A stretch of 64,000 bases of DNA, taken from contig NC_089722.1 in the NCBI RefSeq assembly GCF_035083965.1, positions 31,523,958-31,587,957 of the forward strand. The letters are read 5' to 3'. The notes under the pieces are model-generated. The model ran no database searches and was not told where the DNA came from. It was given only the letters and a program-made list of their open reading frames with translations. Position numbers and translations under genes: made by a program. Origin of the DNA: Branchiostoma lanceolatum. Taxonomy: Eukaryota > Chordata > Leptocardii > Amphioxiformes > Branchiostomatidae. Shown here piece after piece: positions 42,591-55,900 of the stretch. Position 1 is the stretch's first letter. The number at the start of each line of letters is the position of its first letter.

Positions 42591-45230
42591 TTTACCATTA
42601 TGTATTTTGACCAGAATCCTTGAGATAAAGGACTTTGAGTGAGTTTTTGACCCCCATTCTTTTGTATTCTCCCTCTAATAGCGTTACATGTTATTCAAAA
42701 CTTATAATCCAGATCACCAAATCATTGTCCTTGACACTTGATGGATCATCATAGACATAGGTAGCAATTGAGGTATCCCAAGGGCGTGTAATTCTGTCCT
42801 TCCAGTAATATGAGTGTGCCCTAATCGTAAGTGTGTGTCACTCTGGGACGGTAACAACCATGTGTAGCCTTGATAAAGTAGAAAATGAATCGTGTACTGT
42901 GCCTTCTATGATGACCTAAGGGTGTGTCATTTTAATGACACAAGAGAAACTCAGCTATACCAATTGTGTCTCATTCCAATGACATCGGAAGAAACTAAGC
43001 TATACTAAGGGAGTGTCATTCCAATGACATATTGGGAAACTAAGCTGTGCCATAGGTGTGTCATTCCAATAATGTAGGCAAAAAAATCAGATACTAGTAT
43101 ACCACGGGTGCGTCATTCCAATGACATAGGCAAAAACTCAGCTATACCAAGGGCGTGTCATTCCAATGACATAGGGGAAGTCCGGCTATACCAAGGGTGT
43201 GTCATTCCAATGACTTAGGGGCATATCCAGTTATACCAAGGTTCTTTCATTCCAATGACATATGGGGAAATCTCAGCTGTGTCATGGGTGCGTCATTCCA
43301 ATGATAAGGCAAAGACTCCGATGGTGTGTCATTCCGATGACATCGGGGGTAATCCAGCTATACTAAGGATGTGTTATTCCGATGACAAGGGGAAACTCAG
43401 CTATACCAAGGGTGTGTCATTCTCATGGCATAGGGGGAAATCCAGCTAACCAAGGATGTGTCATTGCAATGACATAGGTGAAAACTCAGCTATAACAAGG
43501 GAATGTCATTCCAATGACATAGGGAAGAACTCAGCTTTGCTAAGGGTGTGTCATTCCAATGACTTAGGGGGAAAATCGGCTGTGCCAAGGGTGTGCTTTC
43601 CAATGACATAGGTGAAAACTCAGCTATAACAAGGGAATGACATTCCAATGACATAGGGAAGAACTCAGCTTTGCCAAGGGTGTGTCATTCCAATGACTTA
43701 GGGGGAAACTTAGCTATACCAAGGGTGTGTCATTCTCATGACATAGGGGGAAATCCAGCTAACCAAGGGTCTGTCATTCTCATGACATAGGGGGAAACTC
43801 AGCTGTGCCAAGGGTGCGTCATTCCAATGACATAGGCAAGAACTTAGCTTTGCCAGGGGTGTGTCATTCCAATGACATAGGGGGAAACTCAGCTGTGCCA
43901 AGGGTGAACTTTCCAAAGACATATGTGGAAACTCGGCTATAACAAGCAAAAGTGTGTGTCGTTCCAATGACATAGGCGGAAATCCAGCTATAACAAGGGT
44001 GTGTTCTTCCAAGGGTGTATCAGGAGTCTATGCTGCAATCTAAGAGATTAAACGGCTAGTATTACTACAGGTACCGTTGCGCTGCTTAAGTATATAGGGA
44101 CTTCACCTGTCGTCATTTTGCGACGCCGCTCAAAGGCAGAAACATAATACAAATCTCGTTTGTGTCACGACACAGAGAATGACATACTCTCATGAAAGCT
44201 TGGTCTTCACCTGTCATTAGTATTGGACTGACACGACCTGAGGAATGACAAACCCTTGATATAGCTGAGTTTTCCCCTATGTCATTGGAATGACACACCC
44301 TTGGTATAGCTGAGTTTCTCCCTATGTCGATGGAATGACTTGCTTACTTGCTTGCTTATGTCGAGACTGGACGGTCTCGAGTCGTGATGGCAGTCCATGT
44401 GGTTCTATCCCTCATCGCTTGGAGCAGACTATCAACTTCAAGGCCAGTGTCTTTCTTCAGGGTGTCAATGTATGTTGCTGCGGGTCTTCCAGGCCTCCTT
44501 TTCCCATGCCTGGGAGTCCAGAGAACCAGGTCAGCCACTTCTTCTTTGCTTCTGAGGCAGTGTCCAGCGAACTTTAACCTCCTTGTCCTGATCTTGTCAG
44601 ACAGTTTTGGTAGTCCAGCATACAGGTCCTTGTTGGTAATGTGTTGTGACCAGTGGATGTTTAGTGCTGATCTCATGAGCCTTGTGTAGCATCCATCCAG
44701 CTGCTTTTCTAGCTTGGAAGTGATTGTCCACGCCTCACATCCATACAAGAGGACTGCTTCAACCGTCGAGAGGAAAAGCCTCACTTTCAGCTTGCGAGAG
44801 AGGTTTGATCTCCAAACCTACTTCAGCTTGTTACAAGCCTGCCAGGCTGCTGCTTTTCTTGCTGCTATGTCCTTTTCTGTGCTTTCCATCCTAGATCCCA
44901 GGTACTTAAAGTCCTTTACCTCCTCCAAGGCAGTACCATCGCTTGTCTTGAGATGGAATGACACACCCTTGGTATTGTTGATTTTCCACGTATGTCATTA
45001 GAATGACCACTTCATGATTTCTCCGTATGCAATTGGAATGACAAAGCACCCTTCTGATAGCTCAGTTTCCCCCTATATTATTGGAATGACACACCCTTGG
45101 TATAGTTGAGTTTCCCCCTATGTCTTTGAAATGACACACCCTTCTGATAGTTCAGTTTCTCCCGATGTCATAGAATTATGACACATCCTTGGTGTAGCTT
45201 CATTTCCCAATGCGTTAATAAGAGTCTTAC
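42590..45230. repeat. Strand-switching ~45-bp minisatellite, module A
   Basis: Starts with a leader (ACCATTATGTATTTTGACCA... to TGTCCTTGACAC). It then has about 24 imperfect + units near GGTGTGTCATTCCAATGACA plus TAGGGGGAAACTCAGCTATA (42900-44010). A ~230-bp unique centre containing CTAAGAGATTAAACGG follows, then minus-oriented units (44245-44338 and 44946-45200). Every unit has the dyad TGTCATT-CC-AATGACA. An RTE-like LINE interrupts the minus part. Confidence 0.85.
44339..44945 (-). mobile_element. RTE-like LINE fragment inside the minisatellite
   Basis: Minus strand: EEVKDFKYLGSRME, VEAVLLYGCEAWTITSKLEK, RRLKFAGHCLRSKEE, RPGRPAATYIDTLKKDTGLE, the C-terminal end of the RT protein of RTE/BovB-like LINEs. 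The tail is a short TTGCTTAC-type repeat at 44339-44358. It is flanked by GATGGAATGAC on both sides, an 11-bp target duplication lying in a satellite unit. 5'-truncated; one stop codon within the coding part (LK*VW). Confidence 0.8.
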
Positions 45231-45519
45231 GACGCGAAATCTTCATGAAATTTAGTTTTTATTAAATGGTGTCTTTTTTGCCATAGTGAATTGTTCTTGC
45301 CGTTGCAAGTTGTGCTTTTTTTTGTGCCAGTGGGTGCTTGTTTGGTTCTCATATGTGGTTTTCTTGGAAACCAGTTCCCTACCAATGTCATTCTATAACC
45401 CTCAATGGTATGACCACCACCTGTCGTGCCCCTGGAGAAGTGACCCAGGTTTGCTACTAACGTGACGGGTGTGACCCAGTTTTGCTACTAACATGCCTAG
45501 AATGGAGGTATAGATTTTC

Positions 45520-47420
45520 TTCATTACTTCTGCAAATTCAGTCCCAATTTGCATAATTTGCACTTCAGTGTGTACGTCAATGTCCAACCTACCTGCGTAC
45601 CAAATAACATGAAAATCTGTTGTACCGTTTGTTGAGTTATTCTCCTTAGAAGATCTACCATTATGTATTTTGACCAGAATCGTTGAGAAACTTAACGTTA
45701 CATCTAATCTAAAACTTGTAATCCAGATCACCAAGTCATTGTCCTTGACACAACATTGGCAAAAACCAAGGCTGTGTCATTACAATGACATAGGAGAAAA
45801 CTCAGCTATACAAAGAGTTTGTCATTCCAATGACATAAGGGGAACTCGGCTATATCATTACAATGACATAGGGGAAAACTCAGCTATACAAAGGGTGTGT
45901 CATTTCAATGACATAGGGGAAATCCAGCTATGCCAAGGGTGTGTCATTCCAATGATATAGGCAAAGACTCAGCTATACCAAGGGTGTGTCATTGCAATGA
46001 CATAGGGAGAAACTTAGCTGTGCCATGTGTGTGCCACTCCGATGGTATAGGGGAAACTCGGCTATAGCAAGTGTGAGTCATTCCAATTATTTAGGGGGAA
46101 ACTCAGCAATACCAAATGTTTGTCATTCTGATGACATAGGCGAAACTCAGCTTTAACAAGTGTATGTCATCACAATGGCATAGGGGGAATCTGATCTATC
46201 ATCTGAACGTTGTGCAAGAAATCTATGCTTTTATCTAAGAGATTTAACGGTCACTACGGCCATTGAGGAAGCTGTATCTGAGGAGATGAGAAGGGCAGCT
46301 AACTGGTTTAGTATGGAGTAAGCAACTTCGAACGGATAGACTCCTTCACGTACATCGGCGTTACTCTTGACTCTACTGTGTGGAACTCATATCAAGAAGA
46401 TTACAAAGAAGCTCCTTGCTGGCCTTTAAGCATAATGCCGTGCCAAAGTGAAACCGTTTGTGCATGATATGCCCATACATGGACAATTGTATCACTGCTT
46501 GGTTGCCAACGCTGATTAATTGCAACATGACTAAATTGCCATAACTGAACAGGTTGCTATACCGAGCAGCAAGGATCATCATCGGCAGAACGCGTACCTA
46601 ACTGTTACCGATAGCCTGATAGTGGAGGCGGGTTTCGAGCCACTGAATGCACGTGGAAAGGAACACGCTAGTAACTATTTTAAGGCAATATGTTGAAGGC
46701 ACGAAAGTAGCTATAGCTATAGCCTGAAAAAGAGGACCAGAGACGTGAGTGCACATGTGTTCGCTGGTAAAGTAAATGAAATGAAAAATTCTAAAAACAT
46801 TCCTGCCTTATTGGAAAGAAACACCCTTGGAGCACACTATGTCTTTGGAATGACACACAGTTGGAACTTCTAAATTGCACCTTCTGTCATTGGAAAGCCC
46901 TTGGAACAGCTGAATTTAACCCTATGTCATTCAAACGACACATGAATACATGAATTTCACCATGTGTCATTGGAATAAAACACCCTCATCACACCTATAT
47001 TTCACCCTGTGTCATTCGACTGACACAGCCTTGGAATACCTTGTTTTCACCCTATATCATTGGAATGATATACCAATGGCACGGCTATGTTTCTCCCTAT
47101 GACATTGGAATGGCACACTCTTGTTATAGCTGTTTCCCGCCATTGGAATGACACATCCTTGGTTTAGCCGAGGTTCCTCTATGTTATTGAAATGACACAC
47201 CATTGGTATAGCTGGGTTTCCCCTATGTCATTGGAATGACACACCCTTGGTATAGCTGAGTTCCCCCCTATGTCAATGGAATGACACACCCTGAAAGCTG
47301 AGTTTCCAACTGTGTCATCTGTCATTGGAATGACACACACAGAGAAAATTAAGTGGTTTCAATGGTGTCATTCGAATCAACAGAGGTAAAAACAGTAGTC
47401 CCAAAGGTGTGTCATTTTAA
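45520..47420. repeat. Strand-switching minisatellite, module B
   Basis: A second copy of the same arrangement: leader (ACCATTATGTATTTTGACCA at ~45655 to TGTCCTTGACAC), about ten + units (45760-46190), a centre with CTAAGAGATTTAACGG, then about twelve minus units (46800-47370). Shared leader and centre words show that modules A and B are a tandem pair. The part before the leader (45520-45650) resembles other AT-rich dispersed repeats. Confidence 0.8.
46255..46720 (+). pseudogene. Strongly decayed LINE RT remnant
   Basis: Fragments in shifting frames resemble LINE protein ends: ITKKLLAG, CITAWLPTLI, and SLIVEAGFEPLNARGKEHA. Many frame breaks. Assignment rests on overall wording only. Confidence 0.3.
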
Positions 47421-50300
47421 TGGGTAGACACTGGGTAGAATTAAGATATCGAAAGAGAGTGTGCTGCCAATGCCAGTGGGAATCTGAGTCATCTTTTGCC
47501 CGCGATGACCGTAGCGCTAATATTGTTTCCATTGCAAACTTAAAACTACCGCGAACACTCCCTTTTCTCCCTACCTGTGAAATTAAATGCATTTAAAGTA
47601 TATCAGAATAATACAACATATGGATAGATTTATCATCTTCCTCACCTGATGAATGTCAATAACCAATTGGGCAATATCAGAGTCAACTTCAAATGTTTAA
47701 AGACCCTGGTATTTGAAACCTGTGTTGGCCAATAAAACGGCCAGAGCCAAATTCTACAATCCTGTGGAGCAACTCCTTTCTCCTCCTGCCACAGACAATT
47801 GTGCTTATATGAAGAATGCAATTCCATTTTGTACCTACTGTGAATTTGACAGTGAAAACAATATACATATGTGTGACTCAGATGTTTGTTTTACTGGTCG
47901 AGCATTTGACCATTTCCAGCATTCTTTATGCATGTTTATCAGTTATATTCACTCTCACTCACTCACTCACTCACTCACTCACTCACTCACTCACTCACTC
48001 ACTCACTCACTCAGGTCCTCTTGCTCTAATCTATACAAATATATTTCCTGTAATTTTAGATTATAGTCACGGACTTTTCTCAAAATTCAACTTTAGGCAC
48101 ATAGAAATAACACCAAATTCTTCTTACAAATACTTTTTTATTGCACAATGCTACTGTTACTGACTATTGCATAGACTATATTTTCTGCAAATATCTACTT
48201 CCTGCATAGTACAACTTACGGCACATAGGAAATTCTTCATCTTCTTTTCTACATGTACGTACAGGTAGGTTAAAAATGAAATAATTTCTTCATTACACAA
48301 AGGGAAAAGGTATTGTAGCCTTCTGCACAGAAGCTTGAGATGGAATCTACAATTTGTATCCAGTCTTCACCACTACACTAAAACTAAAAGATCTATACTA
48401 ATAATGATGAATCCATGTCTATTTCACAAAGTGATTGAGGAAGGTATTGGAATACAAACTGATGAGTTATGGTAAGAAAGGGACTTATGTAGGAACCTGC
48501 GTCACCGGACAAAGGAAGGATGCAAGCATTCTGCAAAATGTTTATATGGCCTTGCTGCACTCACTATATATTCTACATGAACCTACACTCTGTAAACAGT
48601 GTACTGTCAGGATTAGAAGATTCTGTGCACAGCAATCCTTGGAGGCACATAGTAGCTGGCATAGATATACAAATTGATCAAGTTCAGAAACCACACACAT
48701 GATCGAAACCTACACTCATCTTACTATGTACAAGGAAAATCACACGTCAGGTATGTACAGAGCTGGGTAATTTTCATTTAGTATCTAGCAGTAGTGAGAT
48801 AGAGTAGTATAACTAATAAGCAGCAAAAGGACAATCTAGTATTCTATACACATAATCAAATTCATGTTGTTTTCAAAGAAACGGCATCATCTACTGAGTT
48901 CAGCATAGATATGACAGTATTCAAAAATTGTGGCTTCCAATACAGACTGTTGGATCCGCATTTTCTCAAATACAGAGTCGCACTTTGCTATATGAGGAGT
49001 CTATCATTTTTACAACAGTTAATACAATTCTCTGCAAATACATAAATCGGGACATATCAAATCTATCTACAATGTAATAAAGCAACATGAGAGTAACATA
49101 TATCAGGTATGAAGACGTAAACATGCAATGAACGGTTGATAGGATTATCAATATCCAGCAGGGCTGGAAATCAACATACTAATATCTGTTTTCATTAATT
49201 TCAGAAAGAAGCATAGTCATAAAAAATTGATACATTTATGTATTCTGTTCAATTCTGTTGGTTGTTCAAGAAAATACATGCACAAGTATATGATGCACCC
49301 TTGTGTTACCCACACGAGACATCAACAGGCAGCTATGGTGACAGGGTATGTAGATGCATCAAGGACAGTGAAAAGGGCCTGAAATGCCCATTCTGAAAAT
49401 GTATTCAACAACAAAAATTTATTCAGATGGGCATTACAACAATTGCCAGTGTCTCCCTTCCCGAAGAATGTACATGTATTTGTATAAAGGTAAGTTACTA
49501 GTATTCAAATGAAAACCTTTGAATCAAAATTGTGCACGGACACACTAGTTGCAGGCTAAAAGTAGTAAAAATTATGTTTCTTCGCATGGATTAACTAACA
49601 AATAAAATATATACACACAGATTCTTACACAAAATTATGTTTTATATTAAAGTTATATGGTTAGTGAAGCATTCTCAAAAATAAAAACTACACCATGCAT
49701 ATCATCCATGTTAGTGTATTTACAAGTTCAGTGCCTCCTGACCATATAGAATTTAACCAACAATCACCCGAACTTACACATGGCATGGCTGGCTCTACCG
49801 AGAATATTTTATCGCCCCCCTCCCCTCCCCAACTAAGGAGCGTGACGTGTTTTTTTTTCTCCATAAATGCCGCAAACATAGCAACGAAAAGAATAACAGC
49901 ATATTATTACTCGTCCTAACACCCAACAGGTGTACATGTGTACGTAGAGATGGTATGATTCCCCATATGTATCGTATCGAAACTCTAACGTTCTAACTAA
50001 ACGTTCTAACGTTAACGTTACGTTACAGAAATGTTTACACTGTGAACAATGTCTACACAAACCTCTTGTCTTCTTGGACACGCAGCTGGCCAGAAAAAGC
50101 ATTACTGTCGTCCAAACAGTCCCACATATTTGTGCCAAGTATCCCCGCTAAACTGTCAAGTCGTTTCTATTATGAACCAGTGTGACCCGGAAACAGATGC
50201 GCCTCACCCTGTAACCGGGTGCCACGAAACCCCCATGTGGTGCGTATTTCAGCCAAAAAACAATGGCGGAGACCTCTGAAAATCTTAGTTATGGGCAGAC
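47421..50300. other. Intergenic, no recognised gene
   Basis: AT-rich with short unmatched open frames. It holds a (TCAC)n microsatellite at 47944-48013 and some poly-purine/pyrimidine tracts. Nothing coding is supported. Confidence 0.4.
47944..48013. repeat. (CTCA)n microsatellite
   Basis: About 17 units of a tetranucleotide (ACTC/CTCA), nearly perfect. A second such tract lies at 51024-51072. Confidence 0.95.
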
Positions 50301-50329
50301 TTTGACGTGGTAACCCGTCAATATAGTAG

Positions 50330-50740
50330 AAGTCTTAGTTATTTTGTGAACTACACGGGGTTCTCTGGGCCGTCATCGTTACGAGGACATATTATATGGC
50401 CTGATTCAACATATTGTGACTGTACTACGACTAATTGTATGGAGGGTTCGAAGGACTCATTTCGGCGCGTAACACGTGGTCTGCGGCGGCCATGTTGATG
50501 ACGAAACGTGACTCAGGGCTAAAGGTCAGATATACAAGCACTGATTACCCACATGATGTAACCGTAAGTTTATTACCTTCATGTCTCGAGATGCAAGGAT
50601 CATAAGATGTAAATAACAAATGCTAATATCGGAGCCTGGTGGGAAGTTACTGTTTTACATGCTATATTAACTTCAGTGCTGGTTTGAGGGTGAAAATATT
50701 CCGCACATGTTACAACAAGGTGGTTATAGGGATTGTAAAT
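50330..50740. pseudogene. Head-to-head relic of two KLHL 5' ends
   Basis: 50385-50487 on the + strand matches the sense 5' end of KLHL copy 1 (shared peptide wording DCTTTNCMEGSKDSFRRVT). From 50488 on, the minus strand begins GTCATCAACATGGCCGCC, like the start of copy 2 (ATCAACATGGCTGCCG), and 50500-50740 matches the flank upstream of copy 2 (60825-61040). The two 5' ends are fused at their start regions with no exon body left. Confidence 0.6.
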
Positions 50741-52045
50741 ACTTACGTACAATAAGGAGTTTTCACGATTTTCGGTATGTTGGCAACTCTTGGTCGGATG
50801 CGAATCTATAAAACGTTATCTAGTTAGAAATCAGATGTTGGGCCTGCTTTGGCTCGTATTGGAACTAACGTTAACTGACCTTATATCACATAAAGGAACT
50901 TTGTAAATATGATATCAAACCTATCATTTTACTTTATTTATACATTCAGTCTGGACGCTGTAAGTTTACATTTGGATACCTTGAATACGTAGGATGGGAT
51001 TATTGTTGTTTTCAGTATTACATTCACTCACTCACTCACTCACTCACTCACTCACTCACTCACTCACTCTCACCCTCACATCCTCAAAGTGGATTCTAGT
51101 TTCAGTAAAAGAAGACATCTCAACTACCTATGTATGCGTCACGGGCACAACGAAAATGACATCTTTGAATAGCAGTTGTGGAATAAACTACATCAAAACT
51201 CAAGAGTCAGACCACTTATTATAGTCTTTTTTTATTGATTGTTAAATATAGAGGTACGTTTGGCTGAATTAGAAGTACGTTCAAGAACTGGCAACAGGTT
51301 CACAAGTTTCTCTATCAGTCAACGTTCCGTAGACATTCACTTCGGATAACTCACAGAAAAGACAGTATCTTCATTTGTGAATTCCATGAATATTTATTTT
51401 TACATAAGATACTAAAAGCCAGGAATATGCATGCACGTGAGCTTGAAAATCTCATATCTGAAATGAACAAAATACCACAGAATATCAGTTAGACTTAAGT
51501 TAATGGTCTTGCTATCTAGTTCAAAACAAAGAGCATATACTAGAAACATAATAAATAACTAAGAATCAAAAGTAACTACTAATACTACACTGTACTATCT
51601 TACAATGCTAATATCTACAAGACAATTCCTCCTGATATAAGAGCAGCGGACCATGCATGGCATAGCCCTTGGCATATGCAATGGAAGCACACACATGTAC
51701 ATATACTCCTCCATACTGTCAGAGAAAAGGCTGTCTCTGCCAAGATTATGAATTCCCTTGCGTTTCTCAATAGAATTTCAACAGGGCAGGTAATATCTAT
51801 TTACATGATTCTGCCAGTTCACATACATGTATATCTACCACCCTGAAAATAAGTATTTAAGAACATTCGAAAGCTACTCCTGCTCCAAACGTTATCCTAC
51901 ATTCTCCATCTTTCACTACTTTATCTCAGATATTTTAGAAAACTAAAGTTTCTCTAAGTAAGAAGAAAGCCTTACAAAATGTACAAAACGCAGCAGATTT
52001 TTCAACTTGGAATGCTAGAAATCTTCGAGAGCTGCAGTGGTGACG
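50741..52045. other. Intergenic and 3' flank of KLHL copy 2
   Basis: No gene seen. It includes the (CACT)n tract at 51024-51072. CTTTTTTTATTG at ~51228 is, on the minus strand, a candidate AATAAA signal for copy 2. Confidence 0.35.
51024..51072. repeat. (CACT)n microsatellite
   Basis: About 12 near-perfect tetranucleotide units, ending with a CTCTCACCCTCAC irregular edge. Confidence 0.9.
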
Positions 52046-52934
52046 TTACACATCATGTGCGCCCTCTGGGTTTTCTGTACCATGTGTGTTGGCATGGCAG
52101 GTGTTCAGGTATGGCAGGTACATACGAGCCACGGGGAACATAGGAGCATACATATACCAACGCCCAGGCAGGACAGACAGCTCTCTCCAAACACCTTCAC
52201 ACCTTTCAAATACAAACACCTGCTGAACTTGTTTGATCCTGTCTGAACTCGAGAAAATCCAGCCATCTACCACTGCATGTAGCTTGCTTTGGAGTGCAAA
52301 GAGAGTGATGTTTTCAATTCCTTGATCTGTGTTCAGCCAACCTGGAAGTTCAAGCCAGGTGTCTTCCTCTGTGTTGTACACCAATGTGTTGTCGAAGAGG
52401 ATGTCAGTGCTGAAGATCTCTGTTCCAATGGCAACAGCGTTATACATTTTATCACTGTGGTCTGATGGGGTTTTCTTGCACCACTGGTCTGCCCTTGGGT
52501 TGTAACAATGTATGTCTGTCCGTGTGAAGAGAAAGATGTGCTGGTTGCATGACACTGCCACTTTGGGGTCAAACCTGTCATCGTTTTGAGGTGTCGAACA
52601 GTTGTGCCACTTGTTCGTGTGCTGGTTGTATTTCCTTAACACCACCGCCGACCAAGTAAAAGAGAGGTAAAAAAGATATCCATCGATTTCCATAAGGTTA
52701 TTAGGAAATAGTGTATCATTGCTCTGGTCTTCTGGAACCTTACGTACTGAAGACTTTCTATCCCATTTGTTCCCGACATGGTTGTATTTAAACAGGCCAA
52801 ACTTTGTGCGTGATATATCAGCAAGGACATAGATGTCATTGTCACTAGTAACTGTTCCTGTATATGGAGATATGTTGTAGTCACACCTGATGTACTTCCC
52901 TTCCCCAGAGTTCACCCAAAGCATCTCGCTTGTT
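52046..52934 (-). CDS. KLHL copy 2 exon 5, Kelch propeller
   Basis: Reads from [20 protein letters not shown] to the stop. Blade ends include [59 protein letters not shown] and [13 protein letters not shown]. No breaks. Confidence 0.85.
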
Positions 52935-55900
52935 CTGTAAAGGTAAAATGCATGTAGTAATTAGTTACGATAAATGTCCAACATCCCTCCTTGTATAGAA
53001 ACAGTGCCCATCATCTCCATTTCGATGTTATCAAATAGCGCACTGCATGCAGTAGGGGGGCTAGTCCACTGGCATTGGAATGAGTTCAACTCCTGTACTC
53101 TTTCTCAGAGCTGACTTCTAAGAAGAAAAAGTAGTAATTGCGGTATCGGACCTGGCCAGATTCAATGATCAGGCCAGCACAATTCGACTTTTTGGCCCTA
53201 GATGTAAGAATATAATTCTGAAGAAGAACATCAACGTGAAATCAGGACCAGAGGGAAAATTTTTCTTAGATATAAGATGAAATTACTTCAGTCTGCAGTT
53301 TTAAAGATTGAAAAAAAAAAAAAATCGTGGGAGAGACAGAGAATTTCTTTCATGTATCATTGTAAATTCATAAATAGGAGAAGTGACCTAAATTAATTTA
53401 TCAATGCAATGAAGGAAAATATACTAATTTATTGATACTGACACTGATACTAATTCATTAGGTAAAAGATTTATGCCTGTACTTTTTTGCACGCACCTGT
53501 CACCAAAAAGAAGGGCCATTTCCAGTGTGTCCATCCCGACCCTCCTCTTCTTGTTAACGTTTGCAGTCTCTTTAACCACGTTCCTGATGACAGATCTCCC
53601 AGGATCCTCCCTGACCAGGGGGTGATCTAAGATGGCCGCCATGTTGTACGAGGTCAGCAGGTTGAAGCGGATGTGAAGGAGGATGCTGGGTAGGTGGTGC
53701 AGTCTGTAGGGTACAGAGTAGGGGCAGGTTTAAGTTGGCCTAATGGCATCACATCAGGTTCGGAATGAAGTTAAGTTTGTGTTAAATCATCAATATGTCT
53801 CACAAGAATACGAATACCCACCTGTCCTCTCTGCTATGCAGCACCCATCTCACCACAGCCTCCCACACGGTTGTCTCCTCTTTAACATCCAGCTCATCGT
53901 GGCTGATAATCTCAGTCAGCTGATTCACACTCAGGCTGCAGAACTCAGCGCTGGAGGCAACCTGTGGAAGTCAAGAGTATGTACCAAGGTCCTGAATGTA
54001 TGCGTGTCTTAATCTTGTTTTCACATACAAGAAACTATACTTGTATATGACAAAAACAAATCAAAATTGGAAGTAAATGATCCGTATCTTTGTCTGTATA
54101 TCATTATTTGGTTTAACCACTTTTCAACGAAAGCAGGGTTCGAAATACCCAGTTGCCAAATTTATCCCAACTAAGCTCACAACGTAGTTTCGATGTGGTG
54201 ATTGTAGATGTCAGTAGCTCTCTGATATCTATCATAGTATGTGCGGTTTGAATACAGTATCAGCTTCCTATTTGGGACATCTGCCTTACGTATAACAAAG
54301 ACTAACCTCAGTAAAGTGCTTAGCAATATACTGAAGACAGACTCTGCTGACAATGTCTACAGAGAAGAGATCAGCAAACTTGTACAGGTCCACACAGGTG
54401 GAGCGGTCCACGTTCATGGCCATGTAGCTGCTGCAGGTGTCTCTCGCATAGTCCAGTTGGAGGAGGTCGGCTGCCTGGTACAGGGGCTGCACTTTGTCCA
54501 GGGACACATGGAGGATTCCCGAGTAGATGTAACTCAGAATCTCCCAAAACAAGTTTGCATCCAAACCCTACAAAAGAACACAACATATTCAATATTCAAT
54601 GTTTTACCATACTGTCATATAAGGCATCAAGGAATATGTGTATACTAGTAGCAGACAAATATATAGGTTAGAGGTCACGGCACGGGCGGCGGTGGTGGAT
54701 TTACGGTGCTCCGTAAATATGCATCAGTTTTTACATTTTTATTAGCTTAGCCTGCATCTTTTTCGGTATAATACCCTACATACACGTAGTTAACACAGTT
54801 GCACACTTATAGTCGACATTTTGGCTACTGCAACCAGTGTTTTTCGACGACACTCAGGGGTTAGTTTTCAGGCACAGCCATGCTGCGTCATGGCCGCCAT
54901 TTTGGGTTCGCACCCTTACTGTGTGCGGCGCTAATGCTCACACTATACAAACACTTTCTTGTACTAATCTAGACCAACAATATGCCAGCGACTGCAGTGG
55001 AAACACAGGTCACATAGTACAAGGAGGGCTCAATGTTCTCCTAGGCAGAGGTAAGATCATGCCACACTCCCCTAGTCTTCTAAGTCTAGGGATATCTACA
55101 CTCATCCAACCACTTAGAAGGCACAAAATCACCAGTTGCCATTCAGTTCAGGTTCCCTTGGGCTTCAAGGGCCCGGCGGGATTCATGATGGCTATCTTAA
55201 TGATGGCCGGGGACATACACAGTAATCCGGGGCCAGTTAGATATCCATGCGGGGAATGCGGACGCCCAGTCGCTTCTAACCATAGAGCGATGCAGTGCGA
55301 AGATTGTGACAATTGGATACACATCAAATGTAGCGGACTAAGCGACAAGATGTACAAACTCTACCAAAACTCATCATGCTCATGGATATGTAATTGTTGT
55401 GGCCTACCTAGCTTTACTTCTAGTCTGCTCGATGGGGAAGATCTCTCAGAGAAGGTAGAAGGATCCTACTATAGCCCTTTAATGGACAGGGACCAACCAT
55501 TAGACACCAATTCCCTCGATACAGAGGAGTTGTCACATGTCAACATGTGCTCACAATATTCACCCAATCCCACAGGTACCAGCTCCACATCCTGGTCCTC
55601 ACCTAACACCTCATCATCCTTCAACCCTACATCCACCTCCTCCCCCTGCATTACCCAGTCCCAAGGCAAAGGTAAGGGAACCTTACAACATTTACACATA
55701 TTATCCCTTAACTGTAGAAGTATCAAAGGTGAAGGTAAAAACGCTCTCTTCAGAGCCCTAGTAGCCACTGAAAACCCCGATGTTATATGTGGCAACGAGT
55801 CACACCTAGACAATGAATACACAAATTCCGAGATTTTCCCAGAAGGGTATGATATCTTTCGTAAAGACAGGAATAGTCAAGGGGGGGAGTCTTCATCGCA

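Noticed and set aside
42900-44010. Regularly spaced direct repeats that could be mistaken for a CRISPR array
   Set aside because: Units are contiguous and spacers are part of the unit; the genome is clearly animal, so this is a minisatellite.
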